Position numbers and translations under genes: made by a program
NCBI RefSeq assembly: GCF_027887165.1
Contig: NC_077230.1
Location: forward strand, 37,523,351-37,587,350
Source: Monodelphis domestica
Taxonomy: Eukaryota; Chordata; Mammalia; Didelphimorphia; Didelphidae
Direction of reading: 5' to 3'
Length of the DNA: 64,000 nucleotides
In this document: positions 1-10,325 of the stretch, piece after piece
Numbering within the stretch: the stretch's first letter is position 1
Layout of the letters: the number at the start of each line of letters is the position of its first letter
The notes under the pieces: generated by a model
Told to the model about the DNA's origin: nothing
Databases searched by the model: none
What the model saw: the letters and a program-made list of their open reading frames with translations, nothing else

Positions 1-652
1 TGCTGCCTTAGTTCCATGCTCTGAGCCTGGCACAGCACTGTCCACAAGGAAACCCAGTACCTTTCTCCGCTTCGAGGTTGCCTGTCCCTTCAGAGACCCT
101 GCACTCTAGGGGGGGGAGGGGTCCTGACCTCCCTGAGCTTTGAGGGCTCCTGCTGGGATTAGGTTCAACTGGGTTGGTATGGATGTGCCCCAAGGCAAAA
201 ACCTCTGGTGAGATTTTGATGGAAGGACCCAGGCACGGGGCTACAGGCTCTCCTTCCCCCTCCCCCACCCCCGTCCCTCTCAGGCTGCTTCCTTGCTGTC
301 TGTGTTGGATGCCCTGAGATTGGCCCAGGTTGCTTTCAAGGTGCGCTCTTCAGAACAGCACTTTTGCCGGCCCTGAGGTTCCAGCTGCTGCTGGAGGCTC
401 AGCACTCTGGGTTGGGGTGGAGGGGTCCTGGAACCTTCCTTCTGCCTTCCCCTTAGACCTGAGTGTTCTAGGATTCTGGCTTTTGGGGGGGTGTACCTTT
501 TTGATTTGAGTCCAGAAGGAAGGTTCCCCGCCTCTGTCCTGTTGTTAAGTTTGAATTTCAGTCCCCTAGGAGCATTCAGTTTGTGATTGGTAAGGAAGGG
601 TTTTCAGAGCTCTGAACTTCTGCTGCTTCTAAGCCGCCATCTTGACCAGAAG
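1..652 (-). mobile_element. L1 5' UTR, partial (element runs off the left edge)
   Basis: GC-richer than its surroundings. Read on the minus strand it starts near 652 with a stretch containing AAGATGGCGGC, the usual opening of a mammalian L1 5' UTR, and continues through G-rich leader sequence to the window edge. It would be the internal promoter of an L1 whose ORFs lie outside the window. An 86-codon open stretch at 8-268 (minus) has no recognisable domain and is probably just leader sequence. The exact 5' terminus is uncertain by about 10 bases. The leader differs from that of the full-length L1 ending at 7683, so the two copies are probably from different subfamilies. Confidence 0.65.
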
Positions 653-779
653 TCAGGAGATGTCTTTAGCTAGACAACACTTTTGAGCTGCAATTTTGAG
701 ATCCAACTCTGCTGTGAAATTCCAGGAAGACTCATAAGCATATCATTTATGGCTGCTTTTCCTCAGTAGATCTAATTTG

Positions 780-1818
780 TCTTTAGGTTCCTTCTCACAT
801 TCCTGTTTTCCTATTTTTGATAGTTTTTTTTTCTCATCTTATTGCTATTGTTAGTATTTCCAGAATGGTTTTAAATAATATTGAGAATTTTTGCATTTCT
901 GCTATATTTGCTGGGAGAGTTTCTAGTATATCTCAATTTCATATGTTGCTTATTTTAAATTTTAGATGGTATTTATTTTATGTATAAGTGTATAAGCACA
1001 TATAGAAAAATATATAAGTATGTATGTGGTACACATCTATATTTAAAATCCCTCCCTGTTTACTCTGTGATGAGTATTTTAGCATAGATGTTTCTTGTAT
1101 TTTGACAAAATCCTTTTCTATTAAAAATGATTATATAGTTTTGATTATTTTCCTTCTCAATATGAATGTGTTTCTTGTTTTTCTAAAGTGGAACTATCTC
1201 TGTATGTGTCCCTCACATAAATCCAACTTATTTATCACAAATGAGTTTTTTGGATCATTCACTGTAGTTTGAAGACAAAATTTTACTTAAAACTCTTAAA
1301 TTAAGCTTCATTAAAGGTTTGTATACTTCTGAACTTTTTCCATCCCTAACTTCGGTATTAGGCTTATAATTCTCAAAGTGAAATTAGTGAAATCTAATGA
1401 TGCTTTATCAATTTATGAAAATATTATATATATATATTGACACTAATTACTCTTTGCTTCAATTCAGAACTAGAAATTTCTCACTCTTCCTGTAATTCCC
1501 CCACTTAGGGATGGTATTTCATTTGTACTTTGATTTCCTTCTCTGTAATAGGATTATTAATGAATTCTATTTGGCCTTTTTATTAGTTTGGATGTTTTAC
1601 ATTTTTGAAGATATTTCTCTTTTGTTTTCAGTTTTATTAGCATAAAATTATAAAGTTGGGTTAATATTTTGATTCATTCTAGTTTTGTTGATATTTTATT
1701 ACATTGCTAATCTCTTAATTAATTGGACTTTCTTCCATCTTCTTTCTAATCAGACTGAGAAAGTTTCATTAATTTCTAGTCTTTTTCAAAGAATCAATTT
1801 TTAGTTTCATTCATCATT
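780..1818 (-). mobile_element. Ancient L1 ORF2 fragment (left half, interrupted by a younger L1)
   Basis: AT-rich and heavily diverged. On the minus strand it resembles L1 ORF2: the 820-880 stretch looks like the segment next to the RT active site, and 1740-1818 looks like the linker between endonuclease and RT. The similarity appears to resume at 7702 beyond the younger L1, so 780-1818 and 7702-8060 are read as one old element split by insertion. Neither half carries a usable reading frame. The family call is by resemblance only and a very old L1 is the best guess. Confidence 0.45.
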
Positions 1819-1836
1819 TGCAAAGTTGATTTTTAA
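1819..1836. repeat. Target-site duplication, left copy
   Basis: TGCAAAGTTGATTTTTAA here matches TGCAAAGTGGATTTTTAA at 7684-7701, with one mismatch in 18. The pair brackets exactly the minus-strand L1 between them, as expected for target-primed reverse transcription. Confidence 0.9.
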
Positions 1837-2194
1837 AAAAATTTTAAACATTATTTTATTTGGTCATTTCCAAACATTATTCACTGGAAACAAAGATCAT
1901 TTTCTTTTCCTCCCTACACCCTTCCCACCACCTTTCCCTCTCCCATAGCCAACGCACAGTTCCACTGCTTATCACTTGTGTTCTTGACTCAAACCCATTT
2001 CCCTGTTGTTGGAATTTGCATTAGAGTGTTCATTTAGAGTCTCTCCTCAGTCATATCCCTCCAACCCTGTAGTCAAGCAGTTGCTTTTCATCGGTGTTTT
2101 TACTCCCACAGTTTATCCTCTGCTTGTGGATAGTATTTTTTAGATCCCTGCAGATTGTTCAGAGACATTGCATTGATACTAATGGAGAAGTCCA

Positions 2195-5100
2195 TCACCT
2201 TCGATTGTACCACGATGTATCAGTCTCTGTGTACAATGTTTTCCTGGTTCTGCTCCTTTCACTCTGCATGACTTCCTGGAGGTTGTTCCACTCTCCATGG
2301 AATTCCTCCACTTTATTATTCCTTTTAGCACAATAGTATTCCATCACCAACATATACCACAATTTGTTCAGCCATTCCCCAATTGATAGGTATCCCCTCG
2401 TTTTCCAATTTCTGGCCACCACAAAGAGTGCAGCTATGAATATTCTTGTACAAGTCTTTTTCCTTATTATCTCTTTGGGGTATAAACCCAGCAGTGCTAT
2501 AGCTGGATCAAAGGGCAGACAGTCTTTCATCACCCTTTGGGCATAGTTCCAAATTGCCCTCCAGAATGGCTGGATCAATTCACAACTCCACCAGCAATGA
2601 ATTAGTGTACCCACTTTGCCATATCCCCTCCAAAATTCATTACTTTCCATAGCTGTCATGTTAGCAAATCTGCTCGGTGTGAGGTGATACCTCAGAGTTG
2701 TTTTGATTTGCATCTCTTTGATTATGAGATGTAGAGCACTTTTTCATGTGCTTATTAATAGTTTTGATTTCTTTGGCTGAGAACTGCCTGTTCATGTCCC
2801 TTTCCCATTTGTCAATTGGAGAATGGCTTGATTTTTTGGTACAATTGATTTAGTTCTTTGTAAATTTGAGTAATTAAACCTTTGTCAGAGGTTTTTATGA
2901 AGATTGTTTCCCAATTTGTTGCTACCCTTCTGATTTTGGTTACATTGGTTTTGTTTGTACAAAAACTTTTTAATTTGATGTATTCCAGATTATTTATTTT
3001 GCATTTTGTAACTCTTTCTAATTCTTGCTTGGTTTTTGAAGTCTTTCCCTTCCCAAAGGTCTGACATGTATACTATTCTGTGTTCGCCTAATTTTCTTAT
3101 AGTTTCCTTCTTTATGATCAGGTCATTCACCCATTTTGACTTTATCTTGGTGTAGGGTGTGAGGTGTTGATCTAAACCTAATCTTTCCCACACTGTCCTC
3201 CAATTTTCCCAACAGTTTTTATGAAATAGTGGATTTTTGTCCCAAAAGCTGGGATCTTTGCATTTGTCATATACTATCTTGCTGAGGTTGCTTGCCCCCA
3301 GTCTATTCCACTGATCCTCCTTTCTGTCTCTTAGCCAGTACCAAACTGTTTTGATGACCTCTGCTTTATAATATAGTCTGAGATCTGGGACTGCAAGACC
3401 CCCTTCCTTTGTATTTTTTTTTCATTATTTCCCTGTATATTCTTGATCTTTTGTTCTTCCAAATGAACTTTGTTATGTTTTTTTCTAAATCAGTAAAAAA
3501 AATTTTTGGAAGTTCCATTGGTATGGCACTAAATAGATAGATGAGTTTGGGTAGGATGGTCATTTTTATTATATTGGCTCATCCTACCCATGAGCAGTTA
3601 ATGTTCTTCCAATTGTTCAAATCTAGTTTTAGTTGTGTGGAAAGTGTTTTGTAGTTGTGTTCATATAGATCCTGTGTTTGTCTCGGGAGATAGATTCCTA
3701 AGTATTTTATTTTGTCTAAGGTAATTTTGAATGGGATTTCTCTTCCTAGTTCTTGCTGCTGAGCTGTGTTGGAATTATATAGAAATGCTGATGACTTATG
3801 TGGGTTTATTTTGTATCCTGCAACTTTGCTAAAGTTGTTGATTATTTCGATCAGCTTTTTGGTTGAATCTCTAGGATTCTTTAAGTAGACCATCATGTCA
3901 TCTGCAAAGAGTGATAATTTGGTCTCTTCCTTGCCTATTTTAATGCCTTCAATTTCTTTTTCTTCTCTAATTGCTACCACTAGTGTTTCTAATACAATGT
4001 CAAATAATAGAGGTGATAATGGGCATTCTTGTTTCACTCCTGATCTTAATGGGAATGGATTTAGTTTATCCCCATTGCAGATGATATTAGTTGATGGTTT
4101 TAGATATATACTGTTTATTATTTTTAGGAATGACCCTTCTATTCTTATGCTTTTTAGTGTTTTTAGTAGGAATGGGTGTTGTATTTTATCGAAGGCTTTT
4201 TCTGCATCTATTGAGATAATCATGTGGTTCTTATTGGTTTGCTTGTTGATGTGGTCAATTATGTGGATAGTTTTCCTAATATTGAACCAGCCCTGCATCC
4301 CTGGTATAAATCCTACTTGATCATGGTGGATGACCCTTCTGATCACTTGCTGGAGTCTTTTTGCTAGTATCCTATTTAAGATTTTTGCATCTATATTCAT
4401 TAGGGAGATTGGTCTATAATTGTCCATCTCTGTTTTTGCCCTGCCTGGCTTTGGAATCAGTACCATGTTTGTGTCATAAAAGGAGTTTGGTAGAACTCCC
4501 TCTTTGCTTATTATGTCAAATAGTTTGTATAGTATTGGAGTTAGCTGTTCTTTGAATGTTTGATAGAATTCACTGGTGAATCCATCAGGCCCTGGGGATT
4601 TTTTCTTAGGAAGTTCTTTGATGGCCTGTTGGATTTCTTTTTCTGATATGGGGTTATTTAAGAAATCTATTTCTTCTTCTGTTAGTCTAGGCAATTTGTA
4701 TTTTTGTAATATTCATCTGTATCACCTAGGTTGGTATATTTATTGCCATATAGTTGGGCAAAGTAGTTTTTAATGATTGCCTTAATTTCCTCTTCATTGG
4801 AGGTGAGATCCCCCTTTTCATCTTTGATGCTGTTAATTTGCCTTTCTTCTTTCCTTTTTTTAATTAGATTAACCTGTACTTTGTCTATTTTGTATGTTTT
4901 TTCAAAGAACCAGCTTCTAGTCTTGTTTATTAGCTCAATAGTTCTGTCACTTTCGATTTTATTAATTTCTCCCTTAATTTTTAGGATCTCTAGTTTGGTT
5001 TTCTTTTGGGGGTTTTTAATTTGTTCATTCTCAAGTTTTTTGATTTGCATTTCCAATTCCTTGATCTCTGTCCTCCCTAATTTGTTAATATATGCACTCA

Positions 5101-6001
5101 GGGATATGAATTGTCCTCTAAGTACTGTCTTGGCTGCATCCCATAAGGTTTGAAAGGATGTCTCGCCATTGTCATTTTCTTTAATGAAATTATTTATTGT
5201 TTCTATGATTTCTTCTCTAACTATCCGATTTTGGAGTATCATATTATTTAATTTCCAATTAATTTTTGATTTGGCTCTCCATGTACCCTTGCCGATCAAT
5301 ATTTTTATTGCCTTGTGATCTGAAAAGGCTTCAGTTATTATTTCTGCTTTTCTGTATTTGAGTGCCATGTTTCTATGACCTAGTGTATGATCTATTTTTG
5401 TGAATGTGCCATGTGGTGTTGAAAAGAAGGTGTATTCCTTTTTGTCCCTATTTATTTTTCTCCATATGTCCATTAACTCTAATTTTTCTAAGATTTCATT
5501 CACTTCTTTTACCTCTTTCTTGTTTATTTTTTGGTTTGATTTATCTAAATTTGATAGTGGTTGGTTCAAGTCTCCCACTAATATGGTTTTACTGTCTATT
5601 TCCTCCTTCAATTCTCCTAGTTTCTCTATTAAAAATTTGGATGCTATACCATTTGGTGCATACATGTTGATTAGTGATATTTCCTCATTGTCTATACTCC
5701 CTTTTGGCAGAATATATTTACCTTCCCTGTCCCTTTTGATCAGGTCTATTTGTACTTTGGCTTTGTCAGATATCATGATTGCAACTCCTGCCTTCTTTCT
5801 ATCGGTTGAGGCCCAAAAGGTCTTACTCCAACCTTTAATTCTAACCTTGTGAGTGTCAACCCGCCTCATATGTGTTTCTTGAAGACAACAAATGGTAGGG
5901 TTTTTGGTTCTAATCCAATCTGCTATTTGTCTACGTTTTATGGGTGAGTTCATCCCATTCACGTTCAAAGTTATGATTGTCATTTGTGGATTCGCTGGCA
6001 T
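2195..6001 (-). pseudogene. L1 ORF2 (endonuclease/reverse transcriptase), broken
   Basis: ORF2p nicks target DNA and reverse-transcribes L1 RNA at the nick. It starts at 6001 with MPANPQMTIITLNVNG. The AP-type endonuclease keeps its expected residues: N13 or N15 in the LNVNG motif, E42 (CLQETH), D144 and N146 (VGDLNQ), D228 and H229 (SDHK). This 439-codon piece ends at 4682. The RT follows in another frame (4694-3579): [24 protein letters not shown] and the catalytic FADDMMVYL. Further pieces at 3563-3366 and 3193-2990 (thumb side) and 2713-2195 carry the cysteine-containing C-terminus (HCWWSCELIQPFW). At least four interruptions separate these pieces. Upstream lie the spacer and the ORF1 remnant. 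The pieces together match the usual length of about 1,270 residues. Confidence 0.92.
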
Positions 6002-6687
6002 TTTTGATATCTTCCCCTAGTTCTGACCTTTCTTCTTTAGCTATCTCCTTGTGAACCAGTGATTTACTTTAGGTCAGTCCCCCTAGTCCCCTCCCTTGAG
6101 ATGCTTCCCCTTCTAGCCCCTCCCTTTTTATGCTCCCTTCCCCTCCCCCTTCTCCTTCCCTCCCTTTTTATACTCTTTCCCCCTCCCCCTCCTTAATTTT
6201 CCTTTCTTTCTTGCTCTAATGGATAAGATAGAATTCAGGATCCCACTGGATCTAGATGTTCTTCCCTCTCAGATTTGATTTCACTGAGAGTAAGGTTTAA
6301 GTAATTCCACTTCACACTCTCTTCCTCTCCTTCTCATATGAGAGTTCTTCCCCTCTCCTTCCCATGTGTATCTTCATATGGGAAAGATTATTCTATTAAG
6401 TCCCCCCCCTATTTCTTGAGTAAATCTTAGTATTATTGACGGTTCCCCCCTCCCTTTTCCTTTCTTTGCCCCCACTTTCCCCAAATCTTCTTGATGCCCC
6501 CAATCTTTCCCTATGCATGTTTCTTCTAACTACTCTTATGATGCTACAATTTTTGAGTTACACTAAACATTTTCCCCACATATTAATATATATAATTTGA
6601 TGTAAATGTAGTCCTTATAGAAGAGAGTTTGACTTAAAGAAAAAGATAAGATTTATCTCCTTTTCCCTTTCTTTCATATTTCCCTTT
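6002..6687 (-). other. L1 inter-ORF spacer, purine-rich on the L1 sense strand
   Basis: About 690 bases without a reading frame between the ORF1 remnant and the ORF2 start. The plus strand is dominated by C/T runs (for example 6100-6200 and 6410-6490), so the L1 RNA would be strongly A/G-rich here. Similar pyrimidine-rich stretches on the plus strand precede the ORF1 fragments near 37.0-37.4 kb and 47.8-48.1 kb, so a long spacer appears to be normal for these marsupial L1s and not special to this copy. Confidence 0.6.
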
Positions 6688-7027
6688 TCATGTTTCTCTT
6701 GCTTTCTGTGCTTGGATATCAAATTTTCCACTAAGTTCTGGTCTTTTCTTAGTAAATGCTTGGAAATCTTCTATTTTGTTGAATGCCCATACTTTCCCCT
6801 GAAAGTATAGAGTCAGTTTTGCTGGGTTTCCATCTTTTGGATAAGTTCCAGTTTGAGATCTTCCAGAGCTTGTTGATAGTTTCCATTTTGGGAGGCATGT
6901 TCTGATTTTTTTTTTTGATTTCCTCCTCATTCTCTTCTTTTCCTTGGGTACTTCCACCATAAAAATTTTCAATAGTCACCTTTTTCCTTTTCTTCCTGGA
7001 GGTTTGATTTTGGGCCATGTGAGCCAT
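6688..7027 (-). pseudogene. L1 ORF1 remnant with internal deletion
   Basis: ORF1p is the RNA-binding chaperone of the L1 particle. It normally has a basic N-terminus, a long coiled coil, an RRM and a C-terminal domain. Here the N-terminus is clear (MAHMAQNQTSRKKRKK at 7027) and so is the C-terminal end in a second frame (VWAFNKIEDFQAF, then KRPELSGKF, to 6688). The coiled coil and the RRM between them are missing. Other ORF1 fragments in this window (30.06-31.07, 38.2-39.2 and 48.4-49.0 kb) show the normal order. The junction lies near 6825-6835 at a CCCAG. An intact ORF1 would be roughly 300-350 codons; about 110 are left. A splice-like RNA deletion or a later genomic deletion would both fit. 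Confidence 0.8.
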
Positions 7028-7683
7028 CCCTTTGGTGGTTTTATTCCCCTTTCCTTTTTGGTCTGGGGTCTGGGTGGTATGGGCGGGTTTTCTGTGAATT
7101 TAGGTTGCCTCAAACTAGTTCTTCCCATCCTCCGAGGTTTCTTAGAGCACTGGGGCCGTGATCACAGCCAAACTGCCCAGGTGTTCAGCTGCACCCAGAT
7201 ATCAGCGCGTGGTCCTCCCCTGGTGTTTAGCTCCACCCAGATGTTCAGCACAACCGCCCCAAGTACACCTCCTAGGGCCCCCCTGATCAGCGCCGGGTTC
7301 TCCCGTGAAACTGCCTGAGACGTTTTTTCCTGGCAGTCCCCAGATCCCAAGGACCCTGGAGTGCCCCCCCGCCCCCCCCCCCCACAGAGACGTTCCCCAC
7401 TCACTCGCTGTCCCGGTGAGCACTCAGGTAGCTCACTGTTTTGGTGGGGGAGGTGGGGTGGGGGAAGGGCGGCTCAGTTCACATTTCTGTGCAAGCTTTC
7501 CCTCCTTCTTATTATAGTGTGGAAATGTTCAAGCCCCACATACCTTTGCCTCTGTGGGGTACTGGGGAGTCCTGTTCCTCCAAAGGTGATTTTTATGCTC
7601 CTTTGATGTAGTCTATTTCATTCGGTGCTGGGGAGAGGAAGCAAGTGGCGTCTAGATTGCAGCCATGATTACCCGGAAGCTCC
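7028..7683 (-). promoter_or_regulatory. L1 5' UTR / internal promoter
   Basis: GC-rich leader of the full-length L1, with G/C homopolymer runs around 7365-7383 and 7440-7470 on the plus strand. In L1 families this region contains the internal RNA polymerase II promoter. The placement follows from position: from the TSD at 7684 to the ORF1 start at 7027. Promoter activity is inferred from the family, with no specific factor site claimed. Confidence 0.7.
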
Positions 7684-7701
7684 TGCAAAGTGGATTTTTA
7701 A
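7684..7701. repeat. Target-site duplication, right copy
   Basis: TGCAAAGTGGATTTTTAA, the partner of 1819-1836 with one mismatch in 18. It abuts the 5' end of the full-length L1. Confidence 0.9.
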
Positions 7702-8060
7702 TTTTTCTTTTTATGTCATTTTTGTGTATTTTCTGTTTTCTCCCATTTGTGCTATAGTTCTAATTTTTTTTAAAATTCATGTTCAATTCATTAATCCTCC
7801 CTTCTCAACTTTGTTAATGCATATTTGTAAAGATGTAATTATTTTTATTTTATTTTATTTTTCTTTATCTGAATTCCAGAAATGTTAATGTTATTTTTTT
7901 ATGAGATTAACTAAAAGTTCATCAACTAAAAACTTATTTTGGTTTTCCAATTTATTTATATCTCTAAGAATTATAATTATTTGTTATTTCAAATTTTAAA
8001 AATTGCATTTTCTTTCTCCTATCACCCATATAACAGTTGAGAATGGATGACAAACTCCCT
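7702..8060 (-). mobile_element. Ancient L1 ORF2 fragment (right half)
   Basis: Very AT-rich. Continues the old L1 interrupted at 1818. On the minus strand the order fits the ORF2 endonuclease-RT linker, but divergence is so high that the assignment rests on composition and position as much as on motifs. Confidence 0.35.
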
Positions 8061-8099
8061 TTTATAAACATGTCAATGTTTATAATTTCTATATTCGGC

Positions 8100-8480
8100 A
8101 ATGTCCAAGGAAATTATGTTTGCTTCATTGTATACTCAAATTTTTCATCTATCAGGAAGTATTATGTTTTATCATTAAGCTTCTTGAATCATGGTTGCGC
8201 ATTACACTGATTAGAGTTTCTAAATCTTTCAAAGTTTTTTTGTATTACTATATTGCTTTCCTTGTTTTATTCACTTCTCTCTCCATCACACATTACAAGT
8301 CTTCCCAGTATTCTCTCATACCTACACCTGCCATTATTTATTGAAACACAATAACATTCTATTATTATATAACTTTCAACCATTCCTCAGTTTTGGGGCA
8401 TTTCTTCAAATTTCCATTCTTAGCCACATTAAAGAAGCTATAGATATAAATATAATCTTTGTTTATGACAGTCAATCCCT
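8100..8480 (-). mobile_element. Old L1 3'-end fragment
   Basis: The plus strand carries the series of marks seen in the L1 3' ends of this window: a stretch like CACTTCTCTCTCCATCACACA, an AATAACATTCTATTA-like word, then CAACCATTCCTCAGTTTTGG (compare 2370-2390 and 41500-41540). It lies outside the order expected for the flanking old ORF2 fragment, so it is probably a separate insertion. No TSD was found. Confidence 0.5.
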
Positions 8481-8573
8481 TCACCTGGCCTCTAATTCCC
8501 CTATTTTCCCATAATAAGGCCAGCTACATCTCCCATTATGGGTTCAAAGGGGTACTCTTCTTTTTAATTTTTT

Positions 8574-8685
8574 TTAACTCTTTACCTTCTATCTTCAAAT
8601 CAATACTAAGTGTAAATCCCAAGGCAGAAGAATGGTAAAGGCTAGGCAAAGTTAAATGCCTTGCCCAGGGTCACACAGCTAGGAA
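8574..8685 (-). mobile_element. tRNA-derived SINE (opossum SINE1-like), 5'-truncated and diverged
   Basis: Reads as the reverse complement of the SINEs at 23116, 34159 and 35539: the 3' marks (CTTTACCTTCTATCTTCAAA, AAGGCAGAAGAATGGTAAAG) and the middle (TTGCCCAGGGTCACACAGCT) are recognisable. The tRNA-like head is missing or unrecognisable beyond 8685. Confidence 0.65.
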
Positions 8686-8846
8686 CTTCCTATCAGCATT
8701 CATCATGGTAAAAGCTCCATAATCAATCTCTCAAACAACAAAGATTTCTAACTTATTTTACTAGTTAAAACCTGAAAAGAGACAACCCAACATTTCACTC
8801 TAAAAATTTAATTTACTCTGTATCTGGATATGAGCAGAACAAAATT

Positions 8847-8865
8847 GTGTGTGTGTGTGTGTGTA
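8847..8865. repeat. (GT)n microsatellite
   Basis: About nine GT units in a row. No gene nearby. Confidence 0.8.
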
Positions 8866-8929
8866 TCCGAGTTCGCTGGAGAGGTCGTTTTAATATAATG
8901 TAGAAAGGATGCCAACAAAAGAATATTCA

Positions 8930-9040
8930 GACAAAAATACTGTCAGTAAAAACAACAGAAATAGTAGACCAATAGTGGACCAATATATATTGGACCAATA
9001 TATATGGACCAACAGAAATAGTGGACCAATCAATGATAAA
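8930..9040. repeat. Local short repeats (TGGACCAATATATA)
   Basis: AACAGAAATAG occurs twice, and TGGACCAATATATA-like words follow each other several times within 110 bases. It looks like a small slippage-built cluster. Confidence 0.6.
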
Positions 9041-9317
9041 GTTGTAAGGCAAGCAAAGTGTTTGGAATAGTCCCTTTTTGGTGGCCCATATATTCTCTCT
9101 CCTTTTAATTCCTAATGCATCTACTGCTTGGCAAATATTTTAATTTAATTCAATAAACATTTACAAAATGGATACTAAGTGTTTGAGATATGAAAAGGAG
9201 TAAAATATATATGTAACTTTGAGAAATATGACTTGATTTCAAGACTTAAAATCACCTTCTATCACCTTGATAGAAGTATTAACATTTTTTAAAAGACTTT
9301 GTTGCAAAGGACTTAAT

Positions 9318-10325
9318 CAAGTTTCAAGGGAGAAGCCAAGATAGCAGAATGGAAGAAGCACTCTAGCCAACTTTCCCAACATTTCCCTCTGAACAAATAT
9401 AAAGTAATGTTTCAAATTCAATTCTAGTAGGTCAGAGTCAACAAAAGGTCAGGGTAAGACATTTTTCCATCCCAAGCCAACTTAAAGAGTTTGAAGGTAA
9501 GGTCTGTGACACTGGGATTGGGGTAGACAAAGAGTATGTGGCCACAAGAGGAGTTGTGGGCCTTGGATTGGGCAACTGATCAGAAAGAAGAACCCTTGTG
9601 CCAGCATCACGTGCAGGGCAGGGCACTCTTTGTCAAGTCCATTAATTAAATCCATTGTAGGTCACAGAGGACAGTGATCATATTGTTACCAGATCACATC
9701 AAATTTGAAACACTTAGAAATTACTTGTAAAACTTTCAAAGTCCTAGAACTTGTTCTTAAAACTGTAGGAAGAAAAGGTTGAAACTTTACAGTGGCTCAC
9801 CCCCATTCCAGGAACAGAGCTGAACTTTAACATATCAAAGTAAAGAAAGAAAGCAATAGAAAGAACCTGATCATTAAAAAAAAAAACAACTACTATCATG
9901 ACAGGGAAAATCAAGAAATAAACCCAGATGAATGCAGAGAAGTCAAAACAGCTACAGGCAAAGTCTCAAAGGAAAAAAAAAAGTCAGTGTCACATGCCCA
10001 ATAAGAATTCCTGAAAGAGTTTAAAAATGAGTTGAAAACAAATGAAAATTGTAATGGAAAAATAAAAAAATGAGATCAATGAAAATCTATGAAAAGATAA
10101 TTAGCAGTTTGGTATACATTATGTAAAAAAGGTTGAAGAAAAAATACCTTTAAAAAAAGACTTGATCAAATGGGGAAAAAAGGTAGAAAAATTCACTGAA
10201 GAAAATCATTCTTCAAAATTATGTTTGGGCAAGTGGAAACCATTGTCTCTTTGGGACCTCAAGACACAAAACAAAATCAAAACAATGTCTAAATAGAAGA
10301 AAATGTGAAATATTTCACTGGGGAA
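9318..10325 (+). mobile_element. L1 5' UTR and N-terminal ORF1 part, plus strand
   Basis: Starts with an L1-type leader containing GAAGCCAAGATAGCAGAATG (9333 on) and continues into A-rich coding-like sequence that resembles the ORF1 coiled-coil region: repeated GAAAA/AAAAT words, then GAAGAAAATGTGAAATATTT at about 10300, which in these L1s precedes the RRM. No frame is open over any distance. The L1 similarity stops near 10325, where the 54-bp array begins, and I do not see ORF1 resume beyond the array. Either the array was added at this point or the L1 is truncated here. Confidence 0.6.

Larger units (their letters stand above)
1837..7683 (-). mobile_element. Full-length LINE-1 with TSD, ORFs broken
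   Basis: A 5.85-kb non-LTR retrotransposon on the minus strand. Order in its own direction: 5' UTR (7683-7028, opening GGAGCTTCCGG), short ORF1 remnant (7027-6688), purine-rich inter-ORF spacer (about 6687-6002), ORF2 (6001 to about 2195) and 3' UTR to 1837. Both ends meet an 18-bp TSD with one mismatch, so the 5' end is genuine and not truncated. It sits inside an older L1. The ORF2 frame is interrupted several times, but the pieces remain long (439 and 371 codons), which suggests moderate age. ORF1 has lost its middle, so the copy is dead even apart from the ORF2 breaks. No long poly(A) remains at the 3' end, only an A/T-rich stub. Confidence 0.93.

Noticed and set aside
8-268. 86-codon minus frame as a host exon
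   Set aside because: It lies wholly in an L1 5' UTR, and GC-rich leaders often contain such frames.
3895-5852. Open frames on the plus strand (141, 126 and 150 codons, hydrophobic)
   Set aside because: They are the antisense of L1 ORF2. The A-rich L1 coding strand gives T-rich, hydrophobic-looking frames in reverse.
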